Both the position numbers and the translations under genes were made by a program. A stretch of 64,000 bases of DNA from the NCBI RefSeq assembly GCF_033097525.1, contig NZ_CP109907.1, forward strand, positions 5,208,001 to 5,272,000. Direction: 5' to 3'. The stretch comes from Sphingobacterium sp. UGAL515B_05 (lineage in GTDB: Bacteria; Bacteroidota; Bacteroidia; Sphingobacteriales; Sphingobacteriaceae). Position 1 is the stretch's first letter. Every line of letters starts with the position of its first letter. Below, in pieces: positions 8,704 to 17,961 of this stretch. Under the pieces are notes generated by a model. The model did not search any database and had not been told where the DNA came from. It worked only from the letters and a program-made list of their open reading frames with translations.

Positions 8704-10035
8704 ATGTCAAAAAATTTTAACGAGTTCATCTCAATCGTTGAGAAACGTAATCCAAATGAACCAGAGTTCTTACAAGCTGTAAAAGAAGTTACCGAGGATT
8801 TATTTCCTTATATTACCGAAAACCATCCTGAATTTTTCGACCAAAAAATTCTTGAAAGACTTACTGAACCAGAGCGTATTATATCTTTCCGCGTAACTTG
8901 GTTGGATGACAACCATCAAGTACAGGTAAATCGCGGATACCGTGTTCAAATGAACAGTTCAATTGGTCCATATAAAGGTGGGCTTCGCTTTGCTCCTTCT
9001 GTTAACCAAAGCATCCTTAAATTCCTTGCTTTTGAGCAAGTATTCAAAAATAGTCTGACAGGATTGCCGATTGGTGGCGGTAAAGGTGGGTCTGATTTCG
9101 ATCCTAAAGGAAAGACGGACAATGAAATCATGCGTTTTTGTCAAAGTTTCATGACTGAACTTTACCGTCATATTGGTGCTGATACCGACGTACCTGCTGG
9201 TGATATCGGAGTTGGTGGACGTGAAATAGGCTTTTTATTTGGTCAATTTAAACGTCTTCAAAACAATTTTACAGGAGTCCTTACAGGTAAAGGTGAATTA
9301 TGGGGCGGTTCATATATTCGTCCCGAAGCTACTGGTTATGGTTTATTGTATTTTGTTGACTGTATTTTCAAACATCAAGGAAAATCATTACAAGGTAAAG
9401 TAGCGACAGTTTCTGGTGCTGGGAATGTAGCTTTTTACGCTGTAGAAAAAGCATTGCAGCTTGGTGCTAAAGTAATTACCGTATCAAACAGTTTGGGAAC
9501 ACTTTATGATCCTGATGGATTTAACGCAGAAAAAATGGCTTTTGGTGCTACATTAGGAAGAAGTTTAGATCAATATCCATCCAAATATCCAAATGCTCAG
9601 TTCTTCCCAGGTCAAAAACCTTGGCAATTCAAATGCGATATTGCATTACCTTGCGCAACACAAAATGAACTAGATGAGTCCGACGCCAAGACACTTATTT
9701 CAAACGGGTGTATATGTGTCGCCGAAGGTGCCAATATGCCTTCAACTGCTGAAGCTATCAAAGTTTTCCTAGATGCAAAAATCAGTTTTGCGCCCGGTAA
9801 AGCAGCGAATGCCGGTGGTGTTGCTGTCAGTGGCCTGGAAATGTCTCAAAATTCTATCCGCACACAATGGTGTACTGAGGAAGTTGACAATCGCCTAAAA
9901 TCAATTATGGAGAGTATCCACGAGACCTGTTTAAAATATGGTAAAGAAAGTGAATTTGTAAACTATCTAAAAGGCGCCAATATTGGTGGTTTTATAAAAG
10001 TCGCTAATGCCATGAAAGCACAAGGTATCGTATAA
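8704..10035 (+). CDS. gdhA: NADP-type glutamate dehydrogenase
   Basis: Reversible reductive amination of 2-oxoglutarate to glutamate, the ammonia-assimilating direction for this hexameric type. The 443-aa length matches the small bacterial enzyme. Visible family segments are GPYKGGLRFAPSVN, the catalytic-lysine region LPIGGGKGGSDFDPKGK near residue 120, PAGDIGVGGREIGFLFGQ, and the Rossmann segment TVSGAGNVAFYAVEKA near residue 235. It is monocistronic, with a long upstream AT-rich region and a terminator 35 bases after the stop. The coenzyme is assigned from overall family resemblance, not from a tested residue. Confidence 0.94.
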   Translation: MSKNFNEFISIVEKRNPNEPEFLQAVKEVTEDLFPYITENHPEFFDQKILERLTEPERIISFRVTWLDDNHQVQVNRGYRVQMNSSIGPYKGGLRFAPSVNQSILKFLAFEQVFKNSLTGLPIGGGKGGSDFDPKGKTDNEIMRFCQSFMTELYRHIGADTDVPAGDIGVGGREIGFLFGQFKRLQNNFTGVLTGKGELWGGSYIRPEATGYGLLYFVDCIFKHQGKSLQGKVATVSGAGNVAFYAVEKALQLGAKVITVSNSLGTLYDPDGFNAEKMAFGATLGRSLDQYPSKYPNAQFFPGQKPWQFKCDIALPCATQNELDESDAKTLISNGCICVAEGANMPSTAEAIKVFLDAKISFAPGKAANAGGVAVSGLEMSQNSIRTQWCTEEVDNRLKSIMESIHETCLKYGKESEFVNYLKGANIGGFIKVANAMKAQGIV

Positions 10036-10068
10036 CAAGCCTTTTTCTAATCATATCATAATCCTGAG

Positions 10069-10100
10069 CGCTCAGATGCATTGCATTTGGGCGTTTTTTT
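10069..10100 (+). terminator. Terminator after gdhA
   Basis: The stem CGCTCAGATGC/GCATTTGGGCG contains G-U pairs and closes on a short loop; it is followed directly by a run of seven T. Confidence 0.8.
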
Positions 10101-10136
10101 ATATTTTTATACCAAATTTAAAAACAAGAGATTTAC

Positions 10137-10382
10137 ATGAGACTAATAGCTGAACTCCCCCATCCTGATTGCAAGATTTCAATTTTTGGAATGAACCAGA
10201 AATTCATTATTAAGTTTGAGCAGGGTAATTTAGAACAATCCTATAAAATTGCAGAAATGGATATCATTGGTGGTGTAAATGGTGTTTTTGATTTGCTTGA
10301 CGAGGAATTTCTAAAAACTGTGATTGATCAGTTCGCATTGATGCGTCAATCTTTTAACAATGCTTATAGTAGATACGAATAA
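10137..10382 (+). CDS. Conserved small protein of unknown function
   Basis: 81-aa acidic, soluble-looking protein with no signal peptide or membrane segment. It starts MRLIAELPHPDCKISIFGMN and has a helical C-terminus (DEEFLKTVIDQFALMRQSF). The compact, well-behaved composition and close coupling to the next membrane gene (ATG 11 bases after its stop) support it as a real gene. I do not recognise a named family. Confidence 0.7.
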   Translation: MRLIAELPHPDCKISIFGMNQKFIIKFEQGNLEQSYKIAEMDIIGGVNGVFDLLDEEFLKTVIDQFALMRQSFNNAYSRYE

Positions 10383-10392
10383 CAACAAACTT

Positions 10393-10728
10393 ATGTTGAA
10401 TTACATATATTTTGCAGCATTTTGGACATGTCAGATTATCTCCTCCATCCTATTTAAACTCGGCGGAATTCATCCAAAATATAAATGGGTGACTTTAATT
10501 GTGGGAAATATTATCCTCTTATCTGCGAGCTGGTTTCTTGTGCAACTGTTTAAAAATGTGTCTCAGCCTATTGTAATAGCATTATGCTCGGGTGGTACAT
10601 TTTTAACCGTGCAATTGGCCATGTCGCTATATTTTAAAAGCCCGTTGACCTGGCAGCAAGTTCTCGGCATGTTTGTTATTATTTCTGGTATGGTCCTGAT
10701 AACTTTTGGCGGCAAAGAAACTACCTAA
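10393..10728 (+). CDS. Small multidrug-resistance/EamA-like membrane protein
   Basis: 111 aa with four predicted membrane helices, the size and layout of an SMR-type half transporter (FWTCQIISSILFKLGG, then helices near residues 35-52, 60-78 and 88-105). The ATG at 10393 gives MLNYIYFAAFW with a first helix beginning at once. An upstream ATG at 10360 would overlap the previous gene by 23 bases and adds a polar tail, so it is less likely. A conserved SMR glutamate in helix 1 is not apparent, so drug export is doubtful. Confidence 0.65.
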   Translation: MLNYIYFAAFWTCQIISSILFKLGGIHPKYKWVTLIVGNIILLSASWFLVQLFKNVSQPIVIALCSGGTFLTVQLAMSLYFKSPLTWQQVLGMFVIISGMVLITFGGKETT

Positions 10729-10759
10729 TCTCAAATTTCGAACAGTATAAAGATGAGTT

Positions 10760-11416
10760 TTATTTATTATAATAGAACTCATCTATAACAATTGATCCTG
10801 CCAATTGCTGATTGAACCGGTCTAAATCATTCATTTTACCTGAAATATCATACATAACCTCCAATTTACCGCTAATCTTTTCAATTACTCGCCTTGTGGC
10901 TTTAATTTTAAACTCCGTTGCGAGCTGTTCGAACTCATGTAAATGGTAAAACTCATTAGAACTAAATTTAACATGAAGGGAACGGACCAGATAGTAACGT
11001 GCCAGAAGAATTTCAATTCGCTGAAACAAAGCAAGGATAACAACCATAAATACAGCAAAGGAAATAGCGTACATCAACTGTCCTAATCCGGCAAACATTC
11101 CAATTCCAGCTGTTGCCCAAATTACCGCTGCCGTTGTAAGGCCACTGACCGATAGCTTTCCTTTAAAGATGACACCGGCGCCAATAAAACCGATCCCGGT
11201 AACAATATTTGCAGCAACACGGTCTGTACTGTTGCCAACAAACAGGCACGAAACAATAGTAAACATAGCTGAACCAAAACAGATCAAAACCACCGTTCGG
11301 AATCCAGCAGATTTGTTTCTGTACTCCCGTTCAAAACCAATTAAACTACCACATAGAATTGAAGTAATAGCATTTAATAAAGGCTCACTACTCAAGAAAT
11401 CAAGAATAATCTCCAT
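10760..11416 (-). CDS. MgtC/SapB family membrane protein
   Basis: 218-aa inner-membrane protein. The N-terminal MgtC domain has the hallmark SLIGFEREYRNKSAGFRTVVLICFGSAMF at about residues 24-52, then GAGVIFKGKLSVSGLTTAAVIWATAGIGM, with four to five membrane helices up to about residue 135. The remaining 80 residues are soluble and hydrophilic, as in many MgtC relatives. Family members influence Mg2+-limited growth, membrane potential and ATP homeostasis; which of these applies here is not visible. It is convergent with the preceding small membrane gene and lies 70 bases downstream of mutS2 on the same strand. Confidence 0.88.
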   Translation of the reverse strand: MEIILDFLSSEPLLNAITSILCGSLIGFEREYRNKSAGFRTVVLICFGSAMFTIVSCLFVGNSTDRVAANIVTGIGFIGAGVIFKGKLSVSGLTTAAVIWATAGIGMFAGLGQLMYAISFAVFMVVILALFQRIEILLARYYLVRSLHVKFSSNEFYHLHEFEQLATEFKIKATRRVIEKISGKLEVMYDISGKMNDLDRFNQQLAGSIVIDEFYYNK

Positions 11417-11486
11417 GATAAATTTTACCGAAAGGTTAAAGAATGGAGCCCGCGATAGTTTTCATTCGAACCCCATTTAATTTTGT

Positions 11487-13865
11487 CTATAGATAAGCAT
11501 AAGTTATACCATCACCACCACGATCCTGATGCTCGTCTTCAAATCGACTTACATGACTATATTTACGCAGATAATCGCGTACAAACTTGCGTAAAATACC
11601 ATCACCTTTTCCGTGAACAATCTTTAACGACGGATAACCGATCATTACTGCCCGATCCAGAACCCGCTCCAGTTCATTGAGTGCATCCTCGGTACGCATA
11701 CCTCTCAAATCAAGTTCGGGTTTAAAATCTGCCACAGAACCTGCAGAAATGGACTTCGATAAACTTTTTGCGTTTTTTTTCCCTTCACGCCCCTCCAACT
11801 TAATTACGTTTTTTCGTTTTTGTACAGTACGTAATTCACCCATAGCCAGAATAAGGTTGTTTTTTGCAATTTCTACTACCTGTGCCTCAGCACCATTGTC
11901 TAAAATCTGCACCCAATCTCCAATCGCTAATTCACTAGATTCTGGGGTCTTCTCTTTAGTAACTTGCTTTATAACCTGCTGTTCTTTAGGTAAAACAGCC
12001 TGAAGAGCCTGATCTAGATTGTTACGCAACTCCCGGGTCTTCTCTTTATCTGCTTTAGCCGATTTAATCTGGGCAACAGTATTCTCAATGAGCTTATTTG
12101 AATTCTTAATAATCTGCTGCGCTTCCTCTTTAGCCTTCTTCAGAATTCCTCGTTTATTCTCTTCCAAATACATTTGTAATTCCAGATATTCCGATTTAAT
12201 CGACTCCAGTTCTTTCTCCCGCTTATTAATGGCAACCTTTGTGTCAAATACTTCTTTTTTCTCTCTCTCAAGATCGATTAAAAGCGTATCTACCTTCTTT
12301 TGCTGCACACCAATTTTACTTTTGGCAGACTCTAGGATATCCCTGCCTAACCCTATTTTTTGAGCAATTTCAAATGCATAGGAACTTCCCGGTTTACCAA
12401 TCTGAAGAATATACATCGGTTTCATTTCTCGATTGTCAAATAGCATGGAGGCATTCTCCAAGCCGGTTGAATTGCTGGCAAATACTTTCAGATTTGAATA
12501 GTGTGTCGTTACAACTCCCCTAATTTGCTTCTTATTAAGTGATTCTAATACTGCCTCAGCGATAGGCCCACCAAATAAAGGATCCGTCCCGGTTCCAAAC
12601 TCATCAATCAAAACCAGCGTGCGTCCGTTTGCAAATTCAGTAAAATACTTCATCTTAGACAGGTGTGCGCTATAGGTACTCAAATCACTTTCTATCGATT
12701 GATCATCACCAATATCCGCAAATACCTGTTTAAAAACACCTACTTTTGTTGTTGGTTCGGCCGGTATTAATAATCCCGACTGCACCATAATCTGCAATAG
12801 CCCTACTGTTTTCATGCAGACAGATTTACCACCTGCATTCGGCCCCGAAACAACAATAATACGTTGGGTACTATCAATTTGTATATTTAGAGGAACAACC
12901 GTATGATGTTGATTTAACAACAAAAGTGGATGTCGGCCATTGACCAAATTAATCTCGGCTTCTTTCGATAATTCAGGCATTTCTGCCTCAATATCCAAGG
13001 CAAAAAGTGCTTTTGCTCGTACAAAATCCACTTTGGTCAATAGTCCATGATACGAAAGTAGCAAAGGAATATGTGGACGAACCTTATCCGTTAATTCCAC
13101 TAAAATACGAATAACCTCACGACGACGTTCAAACTCTAAATCCCTAATCTTATTATTTAACTGAAATACTTCTTCCGGCTCTATATAAGCAGTTTGACCT
13201 GTAGCGGATTCGTCATGAATCAAACCTTTAAGCTTTCTCTTATTTTCTGCTAAAATAGGAATACAAAGCCTTCCATCCCGTACGGTAAGGTTACCATCGG
13301 CAGTCCAACCACTATCTTGTGCACTTTTAAAGATACTATTGATACGTTTGAGTGCCTCCTGCTCCGTCTTTTGAATCTGTTGTGTTATTTCCAATAGCAA
13401 ACGTGATGCGTTATTTTTAAGCTTTCCACGCTCGTCAATCACCATTTCAATATCGCGAATAATTCCTTTCTCGATCGGCAAATGTTCAAAGAGTACCTCA
13501 AGATTGGGATAAAGTCCTTCGCGCTCATTGAAATAACGAATAATGGCGTAAACTGTCTTAAGAGATAATAGTACCCGAAAGAATTCCTCTTCAAGTAAAA
13601 ACGCACCTTCCACACGAGCTTTCTCAATGATTGATCTCAATGGGAAAAAATTTTCAACGGGAAATGCGCCATCATTCACCAAGAGATCTTTAAACTCATT
13701 CGTCTGTCTTAAAAATCTATCAATTTGGTCAAAACGGGTCTGCGGTTGAATTTTATCAACCAACTCACGTCCCGACTCACTTAAGCATTTTTGTTTTATT
13801 CTATCTTTTATCTCGGAAAAACCGAGCTTATCTATTGCATTTATTGGATATACCATAGAAATCAT
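11487..13865 (-). CDS. mutS2: Endonuclease MutS2
   Basis: 792-aa MutS-family ATPase lacking the mismatch-recognition domain, acting on branched DNA or stalled/collided ribosomes depending on species. The core and lever segment is followed by the ATPase: Walker A GPNAGGKS at residues 341-348 and Walker B LVLIDEFGTGTDPLFGG. A long charged coiled coil covers about residues 510-650. The C-terminal Smr nuclease domain shows LDLRGMRTEDAL and IVHGKGDGILR. Full length, nothing missing. The start at 13865 has a second in-frame ATG three codons later. The upstream lipoprotein gene ends 12 bases away on the same strand. Confidence 0.95.
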   Translation of the reverse strand: MISMVYPINAIDKLGFSEIKDRIKQKCLSESGRELVDKIQPQTRFDQIDRFLRQTNEFKDLLVNDGAFPVENFFPLRSIIEKARVEGAFLLEEEFFRVLLSLKTVYAIIRYFNEREGLYPNLEVLFEHLPIEKGIIRDIEMVIDERGKLKNNASRLLLEITQQIQKTEQEALKRINSIFKSAQDSGWTADGNLTVRDGRLCIPILAENKRKLKGLIHDESATGQTAYIEPEEVFQLNNKIRDLEFERRREVIRILVELTDKVRPHIPLLLSYHGLLTKVDFVRAKALFALDIEAEMPELSKEAEINLVNGRHPLLLLNQHHTVVPLNIQIDSTQRIIVVSGPNAGGKSVCMKTVGLLQIMVQSGLLIPAEPTTKVGVFKQVFADIGDDQSIESDLSTYSAHLSKMKYFTEFANGRTLVLIDEFGTGTDPLFGGPIAEAVLESLNKKQIRGVVTTHYSNLKVFASNSTGLENASMLFDNREMKPMYILQIGKPGSSYAFEIAQKIGLGRDILESAKSKIGVQQKKVDTLLIDLEREKKEVFDTKVAINKREKELESIKSEYLELQMYLEENKRGILKKAKEEAQQIIKNSNKLIENTVAQIKSAKADKEKTRELRNNLDQALQAVLPKEQQVIKQVTKEKTPESSELAIGDWVQILDNGAEAQVVEIAKNNLILAMGELRTVQKRKNVIKLEGREGKKNAKSLSKSISAGSVADFKPELDLRGMRTEDALNELERVLDRAVMIGYPSLKIVHGKGDGILRKFVRDYLRKYSHVSRFEDEHQDRGGDGITYAYL

Positions 13866-13877
13866 ATTCTTTAATGA

Positions 13878-14651
13878 TTAAAGTTTCGCCGGCGGTTTTA
13901 TTTGCTGCGGCGGACTGAGAACTGGTCTTCTTTCCAGTTCAGTTGTTGGTAATTGCTGAGGTAGCGCCTGCTTTGGTGTCACCATAGTATCCCTACTTGA
14001 CATACCAGGTTTTGTCAGCTGGGAAGACTTACCCGTTGTAGGCGGAGGCGCATCAATTGGTAAAGTTGAATTGCCGACAGACAGCTGGTTCATAAGGTAA
14101 CTATCCGTACTGATACCAGTCTTCATCTGGAAACCTCGATTAAAAAACGATGCCGCTTCTTTGTAACTCAATTTTTCCTTGCTAGGAACATGATGGATAA
14201 GCGCTGCGATCCGTTCCTGATAAGCCTGCTGCGCACGCATAACACGATTCGTGCTATCCTGAATACGGACATTCACAATCGAATCTCGGGTACGGATGGA
14301 ATCTTGTTTCTTCCGTTCAATGTCGGCATAAAACTTATTCTCTTTCGTCAGATTTTCCTCCACTTTCTTATAGATAGCAGACATGACTTCAGCATCTTTC
14401 CCATAATAGTCCAGATTTTTCTTAAAAGAAACCGAATCTAGACCATATTTATCGAATGTGACCTGATACAAAGGTAACATCACTTTGCGCGCACTATCGA
14501 TGGGCAAAATGTTGAGGTAAGAATCTGTCAATTGGATTTCTGTGAGTACATCCACAAACTTACTTTGGGAGATAATATCTTTCCCACCGGAACCTACACA
14601 AGAACCAAATAAAAAAATCACTGCAAGTAGATTGAGTATTAATCGTAGCAT
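13878..14651 (-). CDS. DUF4296 lipoprotein
   Basis: 257-aa predicted outer- or inner-membrane lipoprotein. The start at 14651 gives MLRLILNLLAVIFLFGSCVGSG, a clean lipobox signal; an upstream in-frame ATG at 14696 would bury it. The DUF4296 segment spans about residues 30-110 (ILTEIQLTDSYLNI and YGKDAEVMSAIYKKV). The C-terminal 70 residues are Pro/Gln/Thr-rich and look disordered. The family is Bacteroidota-specific with no known activity. It is divergent from yggS with a 73-base gap. Confidence 0.85.
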   Translation of the reverse strand: MLRLILNLLAVIFLFGSCVGSGGKDIISQSKFVDVLTEIQLTDSYLNILPIDSARKVMLPLYQVTFDKYGLDSVSFKKNLDYYGKDAEVMSAIYKKVEENLTKENKFYADIERKKQDSIRTRDSIVNVRIQDSTNRVMRAQQAYQERIAALIHHVPSKEKLSYKEAASFFNRGFQMKTGISTDSYLMNQLSVGNSTLPIDAPPPTTGKSSQLTKPGMSSRDTMVTPKQALPQQLPTTELERRPVLSPPQQIKPPAKL

Positions 14652-14724
14652 TTCGTAGTTTTGTACAAATTTACAAAAAGCACCGACATTTGGCACTTTT
14701 TACATCATCAAAACTATATCGGAA

Positions 14725-15417
14725 ATGAGCATTGCTAGTAATTTAGAAGCGTTAAGATTGGAAACTGAGGCAGTTGGTGTACAACTTGTCGCCGTTTCAA
14801 AGACAAAATCCAATTCAGACATCATGGAAGCCTATGAGGCAGGACAACGTATTTTTGGTGAAAATCATGTTCAAGAGTTGGTTGAAAAGGCAGAACTTCT
14901 ACCCAAAGATATTCAATGGCATATGATTGGTCATCTTCAGACAAATAAGGTGAAATATATCTCTCCATTCATTAGCCTAATTGAATCTGTTGATTCATTA
15001 AAATTACTGAAGGAAATTAACAAACACGCCCAAAAATCAAAACGAACAATAGATTGCCTTTTACAAGTTTATATCGCCGAAGAAGAGACAAAGTTCGGTT
15101 TTGATCATGCCGAGTTAATCGAACTTCTCCGAGATGATGAATTTCTTGAGTTGAAAAATGTCCGTGTATGCGGTTTGATGGGGATTGCCTCCAATACGGA
15201 TAGCCAAAAAGTAGTAAAAGCTGAATTCTATGAACTTAAAATGTTGTTTAATGGGATCAAAGCAAGTTTCTACAGAAAAGACGAGCATTTCAGCATTCTT
15301 TCTATGGGCATGTCCTCCGACTATAAATTGGCTATCGAAGAAGGTTCGACGATGGTACGTATAGGAAGTACAATCTTTGGAAAAAGAGTAATTAAACACT
15401 TTAAAAACAATGACTAA
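14725..15417 (+). CDS. YggS-type pyridoxal-phosphate homeostasis protein
   Basis: 230-aa PLP-binding TIM-barrel protein of the YggS/PROSC/YBL036C family, which buffers free PLP and amino-acid pools and has no enzymatic activity known. The PLP lysine lies in VQLVAVSKTKSNSDIMEAY near residue 29. FGENHVQELVEKAE, WHMIGHLQTNKVKYI and SMGMSSDYKLAIEEGSTMVRIGSTIFG are the other family blocks. The stop overlaps the start of the GNAT gene by 8 bases. Confidence 0.93.
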   Translation: MSIASNLEALRLETEAVGVQLVAVSKTKSNSDIMEAYEAGQRIFGENHVQELVEKAELLPKDIQWHMIGHLQTNKVKYISPFISLIESVDSLKLLKEINKHAQKSKRTIDCLLQVYIAEEETKFGFDHAELIELLRDDEFLELKNVRVCGLMGIASNTDSQKVVKAEFYELKMLFNGIKASFYRKDEHFSILSMGMSSDYKLAIEEGSTMVRIGSTIFGKRVIKHFKNND

Positions 15418-15862
15418 ACCGATTATAAGAGAGGCAATTAAATCTGACTGCCCACGAATGCTCGAATTGATTAATGAGCTGGCAATCTTCGAAAAAGCAC
15501 CCCATGAGGTAACAGTCTCCCTTTCGGAATTTGAAGATGCGGGATTTGGAAAAAGTCCCGTTTGGGGTGCATTTGTCGCTGAGCTGAAGGGTGAAATTGT
15601 CGGAATTTCATTATATTATACAAGATATTCAACCTGGAAAGGTCGAAGACTCTATTTGGAAGATCTAATCGTCACAGAAAATATGCGCGGATTAGGAATT
15701 GGAAAACTACTTTTTGACAAGACTCTGGCCTATGGCAGACAATGCGGTTATCATGGCATGGTATGGCAGGTATTAGACTGGAATGAACCGGCCATTAAGT
15801 TTTATGAAAAATATAAAGCGGACTTTGATGCGGGATGGATCAATGTATCAATTACTTATTAA
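15410..15862 (+). CDS. GNAT-family N-acetyltransferase
   Basis: 150-aa acetyl-CoA-dependent acyltransferase. The acetyl-CoA loop is visible in VTENMRGLGIGKLLFDKTLAYG near residues 85-105, after a strand YLEDLIV. The layout, with the YSTWKGRRLYLEDL stretch and WQVLDWNEPAIKFYEKYKA near the C-terminus, resembles diamine (spermidine/spermine-type) acetyltransferases. The substrate is not determined. It overlaps the 3' end of the YggS gene. Confidence 0.85.
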   Translation: MTKPIIREAIKSDCPRMLELINELAIFEKAPHEVTVSLSEFEDAGFGKSPVWGAFVAELKGEIVGISLYYTRYSTWKGRRLYLEDLIVTENMRGLGIGKLLFDKTLAYGRQCGYHGMVWQVLDWNEPAIKFYEKYKADFDAGWINVSITY

Positions 15863-15883
15863 ATAACAGAGATAATCAATTCA

Positions 15884-16675
15884 ATGCGGTTTTATTTTTC
15901 CTTAAAAATTCTAGTTATCGGCATGTTGTTGAATGCCTGCAATGGCCAAAATACACCACCTATTGCCGGTCGAAATGCAGATACACTCGTCTATAATAGA
16001 AAAATTATAGATGAGCATAGTAATTATTTTCTAAAGGATGACAATCGATTGGATACAACATATTTTCGCGCAAAATACCCAGTATTTCAAGAAGATAAGA
16101 TCAATAAGCTTATCGCAAATATTGTTCATCTCGAAGGCGACACGAGTATGCAAAATGCTGCCAATCGCTTTATCAATTCTTATAACGAATATGTGGAGGA
16201 TAATAGTGGTAAATCCACTGCAACCTGGAATCGGGATTTACAGATCGATGTGATCGCCAATACCGCTGTTTTTCTGGGACTAAGAACAAAACAAGAAGAA
16301 TACACCGGTGGTGCCCATGGAGATCACTTTACCCTTTATTCAAACTTTGATAGACAGTCAAACAAACCAATCTCGATTGATGATGTCATTCAGAAAGAGA
16401 ATAAAGATAAATTTGTCAAAATCGCTGAGCAATATTTTCGCAAACAAGAAGGATTAAGTGATGATGACTCTTTCAACGGAAAGTATTTTTTTGAAGACGG
16501 TAAATTTTCGCTCGCAGATAATTTTACGTTTGAAAAGGACGATATCCTATTTTATTACAACGTATATGAGATCAAATCCTATGCGGAAGGAAATACAGAA
16601 CTACGTATCCCCTACACGACATTCAAACATTTGATTTCGGACAAAGGATTACGTTATATCAATAGTATCAATTAG
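15884..16675 (+). CDS. DUF4163/DUF3298 (RsiV-like) lipoprotein
   Basis: 263-aa predicted lipoprotein (signal with LLNACNGQ, lipidated Cys near residue 19). The middle part carries a DUF4163-type segment. The C-terminal part has YTGGAHGDHFTLYSNFD and the motif SIDDVI, typical of DUF3298/RsiV proteins, which in Firmicutes bind lysozyme. No sigma-factor gene is adjacent and there is no transmembrane anti-sigma region, so a role as a signalling regulator is unlikely. A periplasmic binding role is inferred only. Confidence 0.78.
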   Translation: MRFYFSLKILVIGMLLNACNGQNTPPIAGRNADTLVYNRKIIDEHSNYFLKDDNRLDTTYFRAKYPVFQEDKINKLIANIVHLEGDTSMQNAANRFINSYNEYVEDNSGKSTATWNRDLQIDVIANTAVFLGLRTKQEEYTGGAHGDHFTLYSNFDRQSNKPISIDDVIQKENKDKFVKIAEQYFRKQEGLSDDDSFNGKYFFEDGKFSLADNFTFEKDDILFYYNVYEIKSYAEGNTELRIPYTTFKHLISDKGLRYINSIN

Positions 16676-16698
16676 CAATCAACTAAACTAATAAATAA

Positions 16699-17961
16699 AT
16701 GCAGGTTTTTAAATTTGGGGGTGCATCAGTAAAGGATGCGGAAAGTGTCAGAAATTCGGCGCGGATCATTTCAAAATACAAGGGCGAAGCCCTGTTGGTT
16801 GTTATATCCGCAATGGGAAAGACAACAAACCTTCTTGAAAAATTGACCAAAGAATATTTTAACAATACTGGAAATCAATTTCAGACGTTGGAGGAAGCCA
16901 AAGAATTTCACTTTCATATCCTTCAAGAATTATTCCCGGAGGCTGAAAACCCTATATTTGATGAGATTTCTAACTGTTTTGTGGAGATCGAGTGGATCCT
17001 GGAAGAAGAACCTCAAGATTCATATGACTATCTTTTCGATCAAATCGTATCGATGGGAGAACTTATCTCGACCAAAATTGTGGCGGCATATGTTGCTTTT
17101 ATTGGTGAAAAGGTAAAGTGGCTAGATGCGCGCGACTATATATTCACCGACAATACCTATCGCGAAGCAGTTGTAGACTGGAATAAAACTGAGGAAAGAA
17201 TTCGTACCGAACTGCCTGCAATACTTGATGATTATATCGTAATCACCCAGGGCTTTTTAGGCTCTACGTCTGAAAATTTCACGACAACCTTAGGGCGCGA
17301 AGGTTCTGATTATTCGGCCGCGATCTTTGCATCTTGCCTGAATGCCGAAAATGTAACAATCTGGAAAGATGTCCCCGGAGTCCTGAATGCCGACCCAAAA
17401 TGGTTTGAGAAAACCGAACTGATTCCCGAGTTATCCTATACGGACGCCATTGAACTCACCTATTATGGTGCCACAGTCATTCATCCTAAAACCATTAAAC
17501 CATTACAGAATAAGAAAATCGCATTGAACGTCCGTTCTTTTGTCGATCCCGATTCTCCAGGAACTATGATAAAAAGTACGAATCAGACTTTGCCTGTACC
17601 TTCTTTCATATTCAAGGTAAACCAAATTTTCATTTCAATCTCTCCAAGGGACTTCTCTTTTATTGTGGAAGATAATTTAAGAGACATCTTCACTCTATTC
17701 TATGAGCATCGTATCAAAATCAATATGATGCACAATACAGCTATCAATTTTACCGTTGCAGTAGATGATACCGGAAAAAACTTGGTAGACTTAATCAACG
17801 AGCTAGAACAACGATTTAAAGTCAAATATGAATCCGGACTCGAGCTTATTACAATCCGCTATTACAATCAAGAAACGATTGACCGCGTTTTAGTTGATAA
17901 GCAAGTCATTAGCGAACTAAAGGACACCTATACCTGTCAGCTTCTCGTAAAGAAAATATAA
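16699..17961 (+). CDS. lysC: Aspartate kinase
   Basis: Phosphorylates L-aspartate at the head of the lysine, threonine and methionine pathway. The 420-aa monofunctional enzyme opens with the kinase motif VFKFGGASV and has TTLGREGSDYSAA at about residue 199 and DVPGVLNADP near residue 225. ACT-type regulatory sequence follows from about residue 300. No fused homoserine dehydrogenase. Feedback sensitivity cannot be read from sequence alone. Its stop codon abuts the ATG of the following methyltransferase gene with no gap. Confidence 0.93.
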   Translation: MQVFKFGGASVKDAESVRNSARIISKYKGEALLVVISAMGKTTNLLEKLTKEYFNNTGNQFQTLEEAKEFHFHILQELFPEAENPIFDEISNCFVEIEWILEEEPQDSYDYLFDQIVSMGELISTKIVAAYVAFIGEKVKWLDARDYIFTDNTYREAVVDWNKTEERIRTELPAILDDYIVITQGFLGSTSENFTTTLGREGSDYSAAIFASCLNAENVTIWKDVPGVLNADPKWFEKTELIPELSYTDAIELTYYGATVIHPKTIKPLQNKKIALNVRSFVDPDSPGTMIKSTNQTLPVPSFIFKVNQIFISISPRDFSFIVEDNLRDIFTLFYEHRIKINMMHNTAINFTVAVDDTGKNLVDLINELEQRFKVKYESGLELITIRYYNQETIDRVLVDKQVISELKDTYTCQLLVKKI